Source of the DNA: Burkholderiales bacterium
GTDB lineage: Bacteria; Pseudomonadota; Gammaproteobacteria; Burkholderiales; Burkholderiaceae_C
NCBI GenBank assembly: GCA_003963115.1
Contig: RXJQ01000049.1
Coordinates: forward strand, 1 to 60,315
Direction of reading: 5' to 3'
Length of the DNA: 60,315 bases
This document shows, one piece after another, positions 17,807-28,160 of the stretch. Position 1 is the first letter of the stretch. Every line of letters starts with the position of its first letter. The position numbers were made by a program, and so were the translations under genes. Under the pieces are notes generated by a model. That model made no database searches and was not told where the DNA came from. It saw only the letters and a program-made list of their open reading frames with translations.

Positions 17807-19333
17807 TCAATCCGGTGTGTTCTGCAAGGCCAGACGCGAGTTCACGGCGTCATCCTCGTCCTTTTGCGTGAGACGCTGCGACTCGATCGCCGCGAAGTCT
17901 GCGATGCTGACATCGCCGGTGATGTAGACACCGTCGAAGCACGAGGCCTCGAAGCCTGCGATCTTCGGGTTGAGCTTGCCCACCACGCGCTTCATGGCAT
18001 CCACGTCCTGGTAGATCAAGGCATCGCAGCCGATGATCTGACGGATGTCTTCCAGCGAACGGCCATGGGCCACGAGTTCGGCCTTGGTCGGCATGTCGAT
18101 GCCATAGACGTTGGGGAACTTCACGGGCGGTGCGGCCGAGGCCAGGTAGACCTTGTTGGCACCAGCCTCGCGGGCCATCTGCACGATCTCCTTGGAGGTG
18201 GTGCCGCGCACGATGGAGTCATCTACCAGCAGCACGTTGCGACCCTTGAACTCCAGGCCGATGGCATTGAGCTTCTGGCGCACGGACTTCTTGCGAACGC
18301 CCTGCCCCGGCATGATGAAAGTGCGGCCCACATAGCGGTTCTTGACGAAGCCTTCGCGGTAGGGCTTGCCCAGCTTCTGTGCCAGCTGCATGGCCGAGGG
18401 GCGGCTGGACTCGGGGATGGGGATGACCACATCGATCTCGGAAGGCGGCATGGTCGAGACCACGCGCTGCGCCAGCGTCTCGCCCATTTCCAGGCGTGCC
18501 TGGTAGACCGAAACGCCGTCGATGACCGAGTCAGGCCGCGCCAGGTAGACGTACTCGAACATACAAGGGTTGAGGACGGTTTTCTCGGCACACTGCTCGG
18601 CATGCACGACACCATCGAGGTCGATGAACAGGGCTTCGCCAGGCTGCACATCGCGCACGAAGCGGTGACCGGTGCCCTCCAGCGCCACGGACTCGCTGGC
18701 CACCATCACCTCGCGGCCTTCGGGCAGATCGGCCTCGCCATAGCACATGGGGCGAATGCCAAAGGGATCGCGGAAAGCCACCAGGCCATAACCGGCGATC
18801 AGGCAGACCACCGCGTACGAACCCTTGATGCGCTTGTGCACGGCACGCACGGCCTTGAAGACCGCAGCCGGTGTCAACGGCAGTTCACGACCGGCCAGTT
18901 CCAGCTCATGAGCGAACACATTGAGCAGCACCTCGGTGTCGCTGTCAGTGTTGAGATGGCGGCGGTCGATGTCGAACAGCTCCTTGCGCAGGGCGTGGGC
19001 ATTGGTCAGGTTGCCGTTGTGAACCAGCACCAGGCCGAAGGGCGCGTTCACGTAGAAGGGCTGGGCCTCTTCCTCGTTGAAGGCATTGCCTGCCGTGGGG
19101 TAGCGGACCTGACCCAGGCCCACCGTGCCCGACAGCGCGCGCATGTTGCGGGTGCGGAAGACGTCCTTGACCATGCCACGGGCCTTGTGCATGAAGAACT
19201 TGCGACCGTGCGCATCGGGGCCGGCCGTGACGATACCGGCCGCATCCTGACCACGGTGCTGCAAGAGCAGCAGCGCGTCATAGATCAGCTGGTTGACGGG
19301 CGTCTTGGAAATCACACCAACGATGCCGCACAT
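17807..19333 (-). CDS. purF: Amidophosphoribosyltransferase
   Basis: PurF performs the first committed step of purine synthesis, turning PRPP and glutamine into phosphoribosylamine. It starts MCGIVGVI, so Cys2 becomes the N-terminal nucleophile of the glutaminase domain after Met removal. The glutaminase half contains [11 protein letters not shown] and LVHNGNLTN. The phosphoribosyltransferase half contains the PRPP loop [20 protein letters not shown]. The length of 508 residues is normal. It lies between cvpA and metZ on one strand, as in many betaproteobacteria. Confidence 0.97.
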   Translation of the reverse strand: MCGIVGVISKTPVNQLIYDALLLLQHRGQDAAGIVTAGPDAHGRKFFMHKARGMVKDVFRTRNMRALSGTVGLGQVRYPTAGNAFNEEEAQPFYVNAPFGLVLVHNGNLTNAHALRKELFDIDRRHLNTDSDTEVLLNVFAHELELAGRELPLTPAAVFKAVRAVHKRIKGSYAVVCLIAGYGLVAFRDPFGIRPMCYGEADLPEGREVMVASESVALEGTGHRFVRDVQPGEALFIDLDGVVHAEQCAEKTVLNPCMFEYVYLARPDSVIDGVSVYQARLEMGETLAQRVVSTMPPSEIDVVIPIPESSRPSAMQLAQKLGKPYREGFVKNRYVGRTFIMPGQGVRKKSVRQKLNAIGLEFKGRNVLLVDDSIVRGTTSKEIVQMAREAGANKVYLASAAPPVKFPNVYGIDMPTKAELVAHGRSLEDIRQIIGCDALIYQDVDAMKRVVGKLNPKIAGFEASCFDGVYITGDVSIADFAAIESQRLTQKDEDDAVNSRLALQNTPD

Positions 19334-19369
19334 GGTTCACCTCTTGAAAAACAACAATCTCGAATCAGC

Positions 19370-19897
19370 TCAGGGCTGCTCAGGCAGGAATTTGACCACC
19401 TGCTCGGGCAACACGGGGCGAAGCCCCTTCAATACCACTTGCATCAACGCGATACCGCGTGACGTCTGCCAGCTTGGCCAGTGAGACATCGGCGTCATGC
19501 CCGCGAGGGTCACCACCGCCAGGGCCACGACCAGGCCGCGCATCAATCCAAACACCGCACCCAGCAACCGGTCAGGTGCGCTGAGTGGCGAGGCCCTCAC
19601 CACTTGCGTGAGCGCCCACGATAGCAGCGCCCACACCAGCCAGGCGAGGACAAAAACCACGATCATCCCGGCCAGCACGTTCAAGCGCTGCCCGGGCTCT
19701 CCTACCGGCAGGTTCGCACCCACGCCAGCACCAAACCACTGCGCCGAGAAATACGACACGCCCCAGCCCGCCAGCGACAGCACTTCGGTGACCAGGCCAC
19801 GCCAGGCACCCACGATCACGGACAGCGCGAGGCCCAATAGCAACAGGAGGTCAGGCAAGGTCCAGGCGTAGCCACCCGACGCGGTCACACCATCCAT
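19370..19897 (-). CDS. cvpA: CvpA family membrane protein
   Basis: The protein has 175 residues and about four hydrophobic segments. It is of the CvpA family, a small inner membrane protein linked to purF in many bacteria and to colicin V export and envelope stress in E. coli. WTLPDLLLLLGLALSVIVGA and AWRGLVTEVLSLAGW are characteristic. The start is the ATG at 19897, which shares one base with the SPOR-gene stop (TGATG). A GTG one codon upstream is also possible. Confidence 0.85.
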   Translation of the reverse strand: MDGVTASGGYAWTLPDLLLLLGLALSVIVGAWRGLVTEVLSLAGWGVSYFSAQWFGAGVGANLPVGEPGQRLNVLAGMIVVFVLAWLVWALLSWALTQVVRASPLSAPDRLLGAVFGLMRGLVVALAVVTLAGMTPMSHWPSWQTSRGIALMQVVLKGLRPVLPEQVVKFLPEQP

Positions 19898-20715
19898 CAC
19901 AGGGTCAGCACGGCGCCGCTCAGGCCGGACTTGCGCAGGGTCGCCAAGGTCTTCTCGGCTTCAGCCTTGTCGGCATACGGCCCCATGCGTACACGGATGC
20001 GTTTGCCCGCCGGTGTATCCACCTGCTGGGCATAGGTCTTGATGCCCAGACGCTCGACCTTCATGCGGGCCTCATGCGCGGTGTTGACGTCTGCAAAGGC
20101 GCCAAACTGCACCACGTAGCGGGTGGGAGCCTTGTCCTTGTCGCTTGATTTATCGGCGGGTTTGTCAGCGGACTTGTCAGATTTCGCCTGGGCTTTGGGC
20201 TGATCCTTGGCCTTGTCTTTTGCGTTGTCCTTGGCTGCGGGCTTGTCCGCCTGTTTCATGGCAGGCTTCTCAACCGGCTTGCTGGCGGGCTTGGCCATGG
20301 CTTTGGGCTCGGGCTCACGCGTGGTGGGCTCGACAGGCTCGTCCACGACCTTGGCAGGCTCCTCGTGCACGGCAGGCGCCTTGGGCTCGACGATCTCGGA
20401 GACCGCCACGCGCCCAGCCACGCTGCGTGGCGAGCGCGCAGCCGGTGCACTGCTGCCCGCAATCTGCACCTCACCCGCATCGCCGCCGGCCTGAACGATC
20501 TGCACATCGGCCGACATGGAGCGCGGCTGCGTCTCGAACAGCCAGGGAAAGCCGATCACACCGGCCCCAACCAACACGACCATGCCCACCAGGCGGCGGC
20601 GAGCACGGGCCCGGGCCAGCTCGACATCGGCGGACGTCAGCGGGGCGGCGTCGGACACGGCCTGGCCCGAGAAGGACTTTTGGCGAAGGCGCTGGAGAAA
20701 CGAAGGCAGCGGCAT
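19897..20715 (-). CDS. SPOR-domain protein (DedD-like)
   Basis: The protein has 272 residues in three parts. A short cytoplasmic N-terminus is followed by one membrane segment (LVGMVVLVGAGVIGFPWLF, about residues 41-59). A low-complexity linker then runs with Lys, Ala, Pro and Asp (repeats of DKPAAK and DKSADKPADK types). A C-terminal SPOR domain (YVVQFGAFADVNTAHEARMK to LRKSGLSGAVL) should bind denuded septal peptidoglycan. This arrangement matches DedD, a late cell-division protein. It is coupled to cvpA downstream and follows folC by 37 nt. Confidence 0.87.
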   Translation of the reverse strand: MPLPSFLQRLRQKSFSGQAVSDAAPLTSADVELARARARRRLVGMVVLVGAGVIGFPWLFETQPRSMSADVQIVQAGGDAGEVQIAGSSAPAARSPRSVAGRVAVSEIVEPKAPAVHEEPAKVVDEPVEPTTREPEPKAMAKPASKPVEKPAMKQADKPAAKDNAKDKAKDQPKAQAKSDKSADKPADKSSDKDKAPTRYVVQFGAFADVNTAHEARMKVERLGIKTYAQQVDTPAGKRIRVRMGPYADKAEAEKTLATLRKSGLSGAVLTL

Positions 20716-20752
20716 GCTCGGTGGTGGGCTGAGAGTGGCTTCAAGCCAATGT

Positions 20753-22132
20753 TTAGGCCGCTGGCATGTGAGGCGCGTTCAGCTTGGGCAAGCCGTCGTG
20801 CATGACACCGCCTACGGTATAGAAAGACCCAAAGACCACGATTCTATCCGTGGGGTCCGCCGCCGCCAGCGCGGCCTTGAGCGCGGCCATCGGATCGGCA
20901 TGCGCGCTCACGGTCGCCTTGGGGGCGGTGGCACCGGGATGCGCCGCGATATCGGCCTCGATGGCCTGCTGCAGCTGCGCCGCCGAAGCGGCCCGGGGCG
21001 TGGGCAGATCGCAGCAGTACCAGGCGTCCACCAATGGGCGCAACTTGGTGATCATGCCGGCGGCATCCTTGTCGGCCATCGCGCCCCAAACCGCGTGGGT
21101 GCGTGGGTAAAAGCCCATCTGGTCCAGGTTGACAGCCAGGGTCGCAGCGGCATGGGGGTTATGGGCCACATCCAGAATCAGCGTGGGCTGCCCCGGGATG
21201 ATCTGGAAGCGCCCTGGCAACTCGACCGTGGCCAGCCCCGTGCGCACGGCCTGCGCCGACACCGGCAGGCGCTGACGCATGGCCTCCAGCGCCGCCAGCA
21301 CGCCCGAGGCATTGAGCAACTGGTTGGCCCCGCGCAGGGCCGGGTAGGCCATGCCATTGAAGCGCTTGGCTCGCCCGCCCCAGGACCATTGCTGCCGGTC
21401 ACCCGCGTAATTGTGGTCGCGCCCGAACAGCCAGAGGTCGGCACCAAGCTGCCGGGCGTGGTCCACCACGCTTTGCGGGGCTTGAGGATCCGACACCACG
21501 GCTGGGCGGCCAGCCCGCATGATGCCGGCCTTCTCGCGGCCGATCGACTCGCGGTCAGGCCCGAGATAGTCCATGTGGTCCAGGTCGATGCTGGTGATCA
21601 CGGCGCAATCGGTGTCGACCACGTTGACGGCATCCAGCCGACCACCCAGCCCCACCTCCAGGATGACCGCATCCAGCCCCGAGGAGGCCAGCAGGCTCAT
21701 GATGGCCAGTGTGGTGAACTCGAAGTAGGTCAAGGGCGTGTCGCCACGCGCGACCTCAATGCGCTCGAAATGCGGCACCAGCGCCTCGGCCTTGACCGGC
21801 TCACCCATGATGCGACAGCGCTCTTCGAAGTGCACCAGGTGAGGCGACCCGTACACGCCGGTGCGAAAGCCCGAGGCCATGAGGATGCCTTCCAGCATGG
21901 CACAGGTCGAGCCCTTGCCATTGGTGCCTGCCACCGTGAACACCACAGGCACATCCAGGCCCTCGTCTTCACGACCCAGTGGCGTGCCCAGGGTGATGCC
22001 GGTGCGCTGCCACACCTGCCCCACGCGCTCCAGGCCCATGTCGATGGCGACAGGGTGCAGGCGCTCGCAATGCGACAGCCACTCGCCCAGGGTGCGAGGC
22101 GAGGTTGGGGAGGTATCGGTGGACGAACTCAT
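20753..22132 (-). CDS. folC: Folylpolyglutamate synthase/dihydrofolate synthase
   Basis: This Mur-ligase-fold enzyme adds glutamate to dihydropteroate and then to folates. The ATP loop is in FTVAGTNGKGSTCAMLEG, and the segment FGSPHL-like YGSPHLVHFEERC contains the folate site. GLGGRLDAVN and DHMDYLGPDRESIGREKAGI are typical of FolC. The start is set at the ATG at 22132 (MSSSTD), with ATG 22159 as the alternative. It lies between accD and the SPOR gene, the usual order in Burkholderiales. Confidence 0.93.
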   Translation of the reverse strand: MSSSTDTSPTSPRTLGEWLSHCERLHPVAIDMGLERVGQVWQRTGITLGTPLGREDEGLDVPVVFTVAGTNGKGSTCAMLEGILMASGFRTGVYGSPHLVHFEERCRIMGEPVKAEALVPHFERIEVARGDTPLTYFEFTTLAIMSLLASSGLDAVILEVGLGGRLDAVNVVDTDCAVITSIDLDHMDYLGPDRESIGREKAGIMRAGRPAVVSDPQAPQSVVDHARQLGADLWLFGRDHNYAGDRQQWSWGGRAKRFNGMAYPALRGANQLLNASGVLAALEAMRQRLPVSAQAVRTGLATVELPGRFQIIPGQPTLILDVAHNPHAAATLAVNLDQMGFYPRTHAVWGAMADKDAAGMITKLRPLVDAWYCCDLPTPRAASAAQLQQAIEADIAAHPGATAPKATVSAHADPMAALKAALAAADPTDRIVVFGSFYTVGGVMHDGLPKLNAPHMPAA

Positions 22133-22276
22133 GGTGGCTTGGGGAAGCTGGGGGCGCATGCGGAGAAATCAATCGGAAGAAAACAAAACGGGCCGCACCC
22201 CAGCGCAGCCCGCTTCTTGCAACCAGCGTGTAGGCTGGCCCAGGCAGATCAGTTCACGCTCGACCAGCGCAGAACA

Positions 22277-23152
22277 TCAAGCCGACACGGCATCAGCCGG
22301 CTGGCGCGTGAGGATGGCCAGCTGGCGGGCGATCGCCAGACGCAACTCGCGCCGGTCCATGATCATGTCGACCGCGCCCTTTTGCAGCAGGAACTCGGCA
22401 CGCTGGAAGCCCTCGGGCAGCACTTCGCGCACGGTGTTCTCGATCACGCGAGGGCCAGCAAAGCCGATCAGAGCCTTGGGCTCGGCAATCACCACATCGC
22501 CCATGAAGGCAAACGAGGCCGACACGCCACCCATGGTCGGATCGGTCAGCACGCTGATGTAGGGCAGCCTGGCCTTGGCCAGACGAGTGAGCGCCGCGTT
22601 GGTCTTGGCCATCTGCATCAGGCTCAGCAAGCCTTCCTGCATGCGGGCACCACCCGTGGCAGTGAAGGAGATGAAGGGCGTCTTCTGGTCGACGGCAGCC
22701 TCCACACCACGTACGAAGCGTTCGCCCACCACGGAGCCCATGGAGCCGCCCATGAAGTCGAACTCGAAGCAAGCCGCAACCACCGGAATGCTGTGCACCG
22801 AGCCGCCCATGACGATCAGGGCATCGGTCTCGCCCGTGGCTTCCATGCCCTGCTTGAGGCGATCGGGGTACTTTTTGTTGTCCTTGAACTTCAGGGCGTC
22901 GACCGGCAACACCTCCTGGCCCAACTCATAGCGGCCTTCGGCATCCAGGAAGGCATCCAGACGGGCGCGCGCGCCAATGCGGTGATGGTGGCCGCATTTT
23001 GGGCACACGTTCACATTGGCTTCCAGGTCGTTCTTGTAGAGGACTGTTTCGCAAGAAGGGCACTTAACCCACAGGCCTTCCGGCACCGAACGACGCTCGG
23101 ACGGGTCAGTCGGATGGATCTTGGGAGGCAGCAGTTTTTCAAGCCAACTCAT
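22277..23152 (-). CDS. accD: Acetyl-CoA carboxylase carboxyltransferase beta subunit
   Basis: AccD forms the carboxyltransferase with AccA and makes malonyl-CoA for fatty acid synthesis. The four-cysteine zinc ribbon is near the N-terminus (CPSC, then CPKC 19 residues on). The carboxyltransferase core shows [18 protein letters not shown] and [14 protein letters not shown]. The length of 291 residues is normal. The gene begins 2 nt after the trpA stop, so it is read with the trp genes, an arrangement common in Proteobacteria. Confidence 0.97.
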   Translation of the reverse strand: MSWLEKLLPPKIHPTDPSERRSVPEGLWVKCPSCETVLYKNDLEANVNVCPKCGHHHRIGARARLDAFLDAEGRYELGQEVLPVDALKFKDNKKYPDRLKQGMEATGETDALIVMGGSVHSIPVVAACFEFDFMGGSMGSVVGERFVRGVEAAVDQKTPFISFTATGGARMQEGLLSLMQMAKTNAALTRLAKARLPYISVLTDPTMGGVSASFAFMGDVVIAEPKALIGFAGPRVIENTVREVLPEGFQRAEFLLQKGAVDMIMDRRELRLAIARQLAILTRQPADAVSA

Positions 23153-23154
23153 TG

Positions 23155-23997
23155 TCAGTTTCCTTTCAAGGAATCGAGTGCCTGGCGGATCTCGGCGATG
23201 AAATCGCGGCCAGCAGCCACCACCGTGTCGGGCGTCTGCGCTTCCAGCAACTGGACGATGCGCGAACCGATCACGACGGCGTCAGACACAGCAGCCACGG
23301 CCTTCGCGGTTGCTGCATCACGGATACCAAAACCCACGCCCACGGGCACGCTCACATGCGCGCGGATGCGGGGCACCATGTCGGCCACGGCGGCGGTGTC
23401 CAGGTGGCCTGCACCGGTCACGCCCTTGAGCGACACGTAATACACATAACCGGCCGCCACACGGCCGACATCGGCCATGCGCTGCTCAGTCGACGTTGGC
23501 GCCAGCAGGAAGATGGGCGCCAGATCCGCAGCCTTCAAGCGGGCAGCGAATTCTTCGCATTCCTCGGGTGGGTAGTCCACCACCAGCACGCCATCGACAC
23601 CCACAGCCTTGGCATCGCGCACGAAGCTGCCGGCCCCATGGCGCTGGTCATAGCATTCGATGGGGTTGGCATAGCCCATCAGCACCACGGGCGTGGTCGC
23701 GTTCCGGGTGCGGAAGGCCTTGACGTCGTCCAGCACGTGGTTGAGCGAGATGCCCTTGGTCAAGGCGCGCTCGGCTGCACGCTGGATCACGGGACCATCG
23801 GCCATCGGGTCAGAAAAGGGCACGCCCAGCTCGATCACGTCGGCACCGGCATCGGCCATGGCCCACATCAGCTCGACGGTCTTTTCGGGGAAAGGGTCGC
23901 CGCAGGTGATGTAGGGGATCAGCGCTTTGCGGCCTTGCTCCTTGAGCGTGGCGAAGGTCTTGTCGAGGCGGGTGATCACTTTGGAGTGGGCGCTCAT
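23155..23997 (-). CDS. trpA: Tryptophan synthase alpha subunit
   Basis: TrpA splits indole-3-glycerol phosphate and passes indole to TrpB. The family signature [19 protein letters not shown] carries the early strand and the catalytic Glu region, and [19 protein letters not shown] contains the catalytic Asp. Phosphate-binding [12 protein letters not shown] and VIGSRIV follow. It has 280 residues. Its ATG overlaps the trpB stop by 4 nt (ATGA), which couples the two subunits. Confidence 0.97.
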   Translation of the reverse strand: MSAHSKVITRLDKTFATLKEQGRKALIPYITCGDPFPEKTVELMWAMADAGADVIELGVPFSDPMADGPVIQRAAERALTKGISLNHVLDDVKAFRTRNATTPVVLMGYANPIECYDQRHGAGSFVRDAKAVGVDGVLVVDYPPEECEEFAARLKAADLAPIFLLAPTSTEQRMADVGRVAAGYVYYVSLKGVTGAGHLDTAAVADMVPRIRAHVSVPVGVGFGIRDAATAKAVAAVSDAVVIGSRIVQLLEAQTPDTVVAAGRDFIAEIRQALDSLKGN

Positions 23998-25253
23998 GCC
24001 ACGCCCCCATTGACCTGACCTTTGACCGATTGACCGCGGCAGGAAGGACGGCAGTAGAACTCGGCGCCAGTCAGGTCGGCCACGGTGCCGATATCCTTGT
24101 CACCACGACCAGAGAGGTTGACCAGCACGTGCTGATCGGGGCGCATGGTGGCGGCCAGCTTCATGCCATAGGCCACGGCATGGCTGGACTCCAGCGCGGG
24201 GATGATGCCTTCGGTACGGCACAGGCGCGAGAAGGCATCCAGCGCTTCCTTGTCGGTGATGCCCACGTACTCGGCGCGACCGATGTCTTTCAGGTATGCG
24301 TGCTCGGGGCCCACACCGGGGTAGTCCAGGCCGGCCGAGATCGAATGCGTTTCGGTGATCTGGCCGTTGGCGTCTTGCAGCAGGTAGGTGCGGTTGCCAT
24401 GCAACACGCCGGGCACGCCTTTTTGCAGCGACATCGAATGCTTGCCGCTGTCGGCACCCTCACCTGCGGCCTCCACGCCGATCAATCGCACGCCTTCATG
24501 TGGAATGTAGGGATAGAAGATGCCCATGGCATTGGAGCCGCCGCCCACACAGGCGATCACGACGTCGGGCTGGCGACCGATCAGGCCGGGCATCTGCTGC
24601 AGGCACTCCTCGCCGATCACGGTCTGAAAGTCGCGCACCATCGCCGGATAAGGCGAAGGGCCGGCCACCGTACCGATGATGTAGAAGGTGTTCTCAACGT
24701 TGGTGACCCAGTCGCGCATGGCTTCGTTGAGCGCGTCCTTCAGCGTCTTGCTACCAGACTCCACCGGCACCACCTTGGCGCCCAGCAGGTGCATGCGGTA
24801 GACATTGGGCGACTGGCGCTTGACATCCTCGGCACCCATGTAGACCACGCACTCCATGCCGTAGCGCGCACAGATGGTGGCCGTGGCCACGCCGTGCTGA
24901 CCTGCACCAGTCTCGGCGATCACGCGGGGCTTGCCCATGCGCTTGGCCAACAGAGCCTGGCCGATCACGTTGTTGATCTTGTGCGCGCCGGTGTGGTTGA
25001 GGTCTTCGCGCTTGAAGTGGATCTGCGCGCCACCCAGCTCGCGGCTGAGGCGGTCCGCGTGGTAGATGGGGCTGGGGCGCCCGACGAAGTTGGCCAGCTC
25101 GCGACGGAACTCGGCCTTGAACGCGTCGTCATGACGGTAGTGTTCGTAGGCATCCTTGAGTTGATTCAGCGCGTGGATCAGGGTCTCGGAGACGAAGGTC
25201 CCGCCGTACGGGCCGAAGTGGCCCTTGGCGTCGGGCTGGTTGTAATTCAGCAT
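23994..25253 (-). CDS. trpB: Tryptophan synthase beta subunit
   Basis: This PLP enzyme joins indole and serine to make tryptophan in the alpha2-beta2 complex. The PLP lysine is in [17 protein letters not shown], the catalytic Glu region is [14 protein letters not shown], and the PLP phosphate loop is [14 protein letters not shown]. The start ATG at 25253 (MLNYNQPD) follows GAGAGTG. An upstream in-frame start at 25295 would add 14 residues. It is 419 residues long and is transcribed after trpF. Confidence 0.97.
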   Translation of the reverse strand: MLNYNQPDAKGHFGPYGGTFVSETLIHALNQLKDAYEHYRHDDAFKAEFRRELANFVGRPSPIYHADRLSRELGGAQIHFKREDLNHTGAHKINNVIGQALLAKRMGKPRVIAETGAGQHGVATATICARYGMECVVYMGAEDVKRQSPNVYRMHLLGAKVVPVESGSKTLKDALNEAMRDWVTNVENTFYIIGTVAGPSPYPAMVRDFQTVIGEECLQQMPGLIGRQPDVVIACVGGGSNAMGIFYPYIPHEGVRLIGVEAAGEGADSGKHSMSLQKGVPGVLHGNRTYLLQDANGQITETHSISAGLDYPGVGPEHAYLKDIGRAEYVGITDKEALDAFSRLCRTEGIIPALESSHAVAYGMKLAATMRPDQHVLVNLSGRGDKDIGTVADLTGAEFYCRPSCRGQSVKGQVNGGVA

Positions 25254-25311
25254 GTCACTCTCAATGAACTCACCACGCGGGGCAACACCTGTCAAGGTGA
25301 AGGCTCCGCCC

Positions 25312-25968
25312 TCATGCGGCTTCGGCGCATTGCCGATCGGCCGCCCGCACGGCCTGACAGAACTGGCGCATCAGCACGGCATCCTTGATGCCCTTGGCCG
25401 ACTCCACGCCCGAACTCACATCCACAGCCCAGGGCCGCACGCCGATCACCCCATCCCTCACATTGCCCGGGTGCAATCCACCCGACAGGATCATGGGACG
25501 AGGCAGCTGCTTTGGCAACAGGGACCAGTCAAATACCTGCCCTCCTCCACCGTAGCCCTCAACGTGAGCATCCACTAACATAGCCTGGGCGGTGGAAAAC
25601 GACAGGGCGAAGTCTAACAAATCGAAACCGGGCGCCATCCGCGCCGCACGGATATAGGGCCGCTCCAGGGCTTCGCACTGGCTGGGCGTCTCGTCGCCAT
25701 GGAACTGCAGCAGCGCGTTGGGCACGGCGTCCAGCGCCCGGCTCAGCAGTTCGGTCGAGGCATTGACCAGCAGCAGCACCGGCGTCACGAAGGGCGGTAA
25801 GCGCTTGGCCAACGCGGCGGCACGATCGCTGTCCACGTAGCGGGGGCTTTTTTCATAAAGCACAAAACCGATGGCATCGGCACCGGCCTCGACGGCGGCG
25901 TCCACATCGGCTTCGCGGGTCAGACCGCAGATCTTGATGCGCGTGCGGTGCTCAGGGGAAAGAGGCAT
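25312..25968 (-). CDS. trpF: Phosphoribosylanthranilate isomerase
   Basis: TrpF performs the Amadori rearrangement in tryptophan synthesis. The short barrel begins [20 protein letters not shown] with the catalytic Cys. [30 protein letters not shown] with the catalytic Asp, and [10 protein letters not shown] complete the motif set. The start ATG at 25968 gives a normal N-terminus, and ATG 26016 with GAGAAA before it is an alternative. It heads trpF-trpB-trpA-accD. Upstream, a plus-strand kinase gene is divergent. Confidence 0.94.
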   Translation of the reverse strand: MPLSPEHRTRIKICGLTREADVDAAVEAGADAIGFVLYEKSPRYVDSDRAAALAKRLPPFVTPVLLLVNASTELLSRALDAVPNALLQFHGDETPSQCEALERPYIRAARMAPGFDLLDFALSFSTAQAMLVDAHVEGYGGGGQVFDWSLLPKQLPRPMILSGGLHPGNVRDGVIGVRPWAVDVSSGVESAKGIKDAVLMRQFCQAVRAADRQCAEAA

Positions 25969-26171
25969 CCTGAAAAGAAAGGCTGGCTGGCAGCCCGTGG
26001 GAATCGAGTCTGTCATTTTCTCAAAAAGATCCGCGTCCGGCGAGCACCAGGCTGAATGGCTTTGCCCCACAGCCACCAGCACAATATCTATTACCCCTGA
26101 TTCAAAGTCGGCTAATATGAAGATTCGGACGGATCACCCCCAAGACCAGTCCCTATCGGGAGGCCTCCTGC

Positions 26172-28160
26172 ATGCTCCAAGACCGCGCGCACGCCAAGAA
26201 GGACCTCCCCGCCTGGGTACTGCCCAGCGAAGGGCACGGAGCCTTGGCTCAAAAGCTTCTGGCGGGAGCCCTGATCTACTACCTGCTGGCCCTGGCTTGC
26301 ATTGACCTCTCGCGGCAACCGCAGGAAATCGCCACGATGTGGCTACCTGACGCGTTTGCCAGCATCTACCTGCTGTTGCTGCCGTCCCGCCAGCGCCCCT
26401 GGCTGGTCGCCGCGCTTGCGCTGGTGATCCCCCTGGCCAATCTGAGCTATGGCGACCCTTGGCGCATCGCCATCTCCTTCGTGCCGGCCAACCTCACCCA
26501 GATCGTGCTGGCCACCTGGCTGTTGACGCATCACGCGCACCCACGCCAGGCCGTCACGGACCCTTGGCAGTTGCTGCTCTCTCTGGCGCTGGGAGGCATG
26601 TTGCCCTCCATGGTGGGTGCCTCGGTGGCCGCCATCACGGTGCCCTATCTCGCGGGCGCGCCGCTGGGCTCATCTGTGACGCAGCTGTGGCTGTCCTGGT
26701 TGATCAGTTCCTTCTTCGGCGTGGCCACCCTGCTGCCATTGGGTCTGTGGATCATGGCCAAGGGCCTTGACTTCACCTCTCTGCGACGCCCTGGCGTGCC
26801 ACTGGCCCTCGGCCTGGTCGCCTTCACCTGCTGGGGTGCCTTGCGCTGGCTGCCCTTCCCCTTCGCCTACGTGATCACTGCCCTGGTCTTCACGGCGCTC
26901 TTCGGGGGCTTTGTCGTCGCGGCGCTGGCGGCCTTGTTGGCGTCGGTGGTGCTCAACACCAGCTTCGCGCTGGGCGCCTACCAGGCTGTGCTGCCCACCG
27001 ATGCCAGGGCCATCCTTGTTGTGTTGCCCATGCTGATTGCGGTCATTCCCACGGTGTTGATCGGTGCCATACGCGAGGGTCTGCAAATGCAGTTCGACCG
27101 TGCACAGCGGGGGGAAGCCTTGCAGCGCTCCATGCTCGACGCCTCGCCCAATTTGCTTTGCCTGGTGGATGAGAAGGGCCGCGTGGTCCGCATGAATGCT
27201 GCAGGGGCCCGCATGCTCGGCGCCACCGACTCCCATGCGCTGCAGGGGCGGCGCTTCGATGAGCTTGTCCACATCGACGCCGACGCAGGCCCGACACGTG
27301 CCGAGGTCCACACGCTGGATGGCAGAACGCTTTTGGCCGAATGGCATCGAGAACCACTGCATCTGCAGTCCCTGGAAAGTGCAGCCGTCTACGCGCTGCG
27401 CGACATCACCGCCGAACTGGAGGCCCAGGGCATGCGCGAACAGGCCACGCGCAGCGAGGCCGACAGCAAGGCCAAGAGCGAGTTCCTCTCCCGCATGGGC
27501 CACGAGTTGCGCACGCCACTCAATGCCGTGCTGGGCTACGCCCAGGTGATGGACGCCACCTTGCAGGACGCCCCACGCGACAAACAGCGCGAATACCTCG
27601 GCCAGATCACGCAAGCGGGCTGGCATCTGCTGGCCATGATCGATGACGTGCTGGAGCTCTCACGCCTGGAAGCGGGCGCAGGCACGCCCAAGATCCAGCC
27701 TGTTTCTTTGGGCACCGTGGCGGAGCAGGCCTGCGCCATGGTGCAGACCGAGGCTACCCGCAAGGGTGTGCACGTCACGCTGGCACCCGCCGATCACGCC
27801 ATGGTCCTGGCCGACCCCTTGCGATTGCGGCAGGTGCTCATCAACCTTCTGAGCAATGCCGTGAAGTACAACCGGGCGGGCGGCGATGTCAGGATCGCCT
27901 GCCAACAAGCGGGCACGCGATGGACCTTGAGCGTGACCGACAATGGACTGGGCATCAGCGAGGTGCAGCAAGCCCATGTGTTCGAGCCCTTCAATCGCCT
28001 GGATCAGAGTGGATCCGAGATAGCGGGCACGGGGATAGGCTTGAGCATCACGCGCAAGCTGCTTGAAGCGATGAATGGCCAGATCGGCTTCAGCAGCCAG
28101 TTGGGACAAGGCTCCAGCTTCTGGATCAGCCTGCCGGCAGCCAGCCTAGCGCAGGCGTGA
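26172..28160 (+). CDS. MASE1-PAS hybrid-free sensor histidine kinase
   Basis: This membrane histidine kinase of 662 residues has about eight hydrophobic segments (residues ~28-295) of the MASE1 type, including ATMWLPDAFASIYLLLLP. A PAS-like domain follows (~315-410). Next are HisKA with His444 in SRMGHELRTPLNAVLGYAQ, and a HATPase with LLSNAVKYN, DNGLGI and GTGIGLSI. There is no receiver domain, and no response regulator gene is adjacent. GGGAGG lies eight nt before the ATG. It is the only plus-strand gene between 14100 and 43500. It divides trpF from truA, and its end overlaps the truA end by 35 nt. The ligand is unknown. Confidence 0.92.
   Translation: MLQDRAHAKKDLPAWVLPSEGHGALAQKLLAGALIYYLLALACIDLSRQPQEIATMWLPDAFASIYLLLLPSRQRPWLVAALALVIPLANLSYGDPWRIAISFVPANLTQIVLATWLLTHHAHPRQAVTDPWQLLLSLALGGMLPSMVGASVAAITVPYLAGAPLGSSVTQLWLSWLISSFFGVATLLPLGLWIMAKGLDFTSLRRPGVPLALGLVAFTCWGALRWLPFPFAYVITALVFTALFGGFVVAALAALLASVVLNTSFALGAYQAVLPTDARAILVVLPMLIAVIPTVLIGAIREGLQMQFDRAQRGEALQRSMLDASPNLLCLVDEKGRVVRMNAAGARMLGATDSHALQGRRFDELVHIDADAGPTRAEVHTLDGRTLLAEWHREPLHLQSLESAAVYALRDITAELEAQGMREQATRSEADSKAKSEFLSRMGHELRTPLNAVLGYAQVMDATLQDAPRDKQREYLGQITQAGWHLLAMIDDVLELSRLEAGAGTPKIQPVSLGTVAEQACAMVQTEATRKGVHVTLAPADHAMVLADPLRLRQVLINLLSNAVKYNRAGGDVRIACQQAGTRWTLSVTDNGLGISEVQQAHVFEPFNRLDQSGSEIAGTGIGLSITRKLLEAMNGQIGFSSQLGQGSSFWISLPAASLAQA

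Noticed and set aside
20516..23440. A 974-residue plus-strand frame opposite folC and accD
   Set aside because: It covers two complete conserved genes in antisense, is rich in His, Gln and Arg, and shows no family motif. High GC makes such long shadows common.
25254..25311. A trp leader peptide or attenuator between trpF and trpB
   Set aside because: The 58-nt gap has no run of tryptophan codons and no alternative stem pair.
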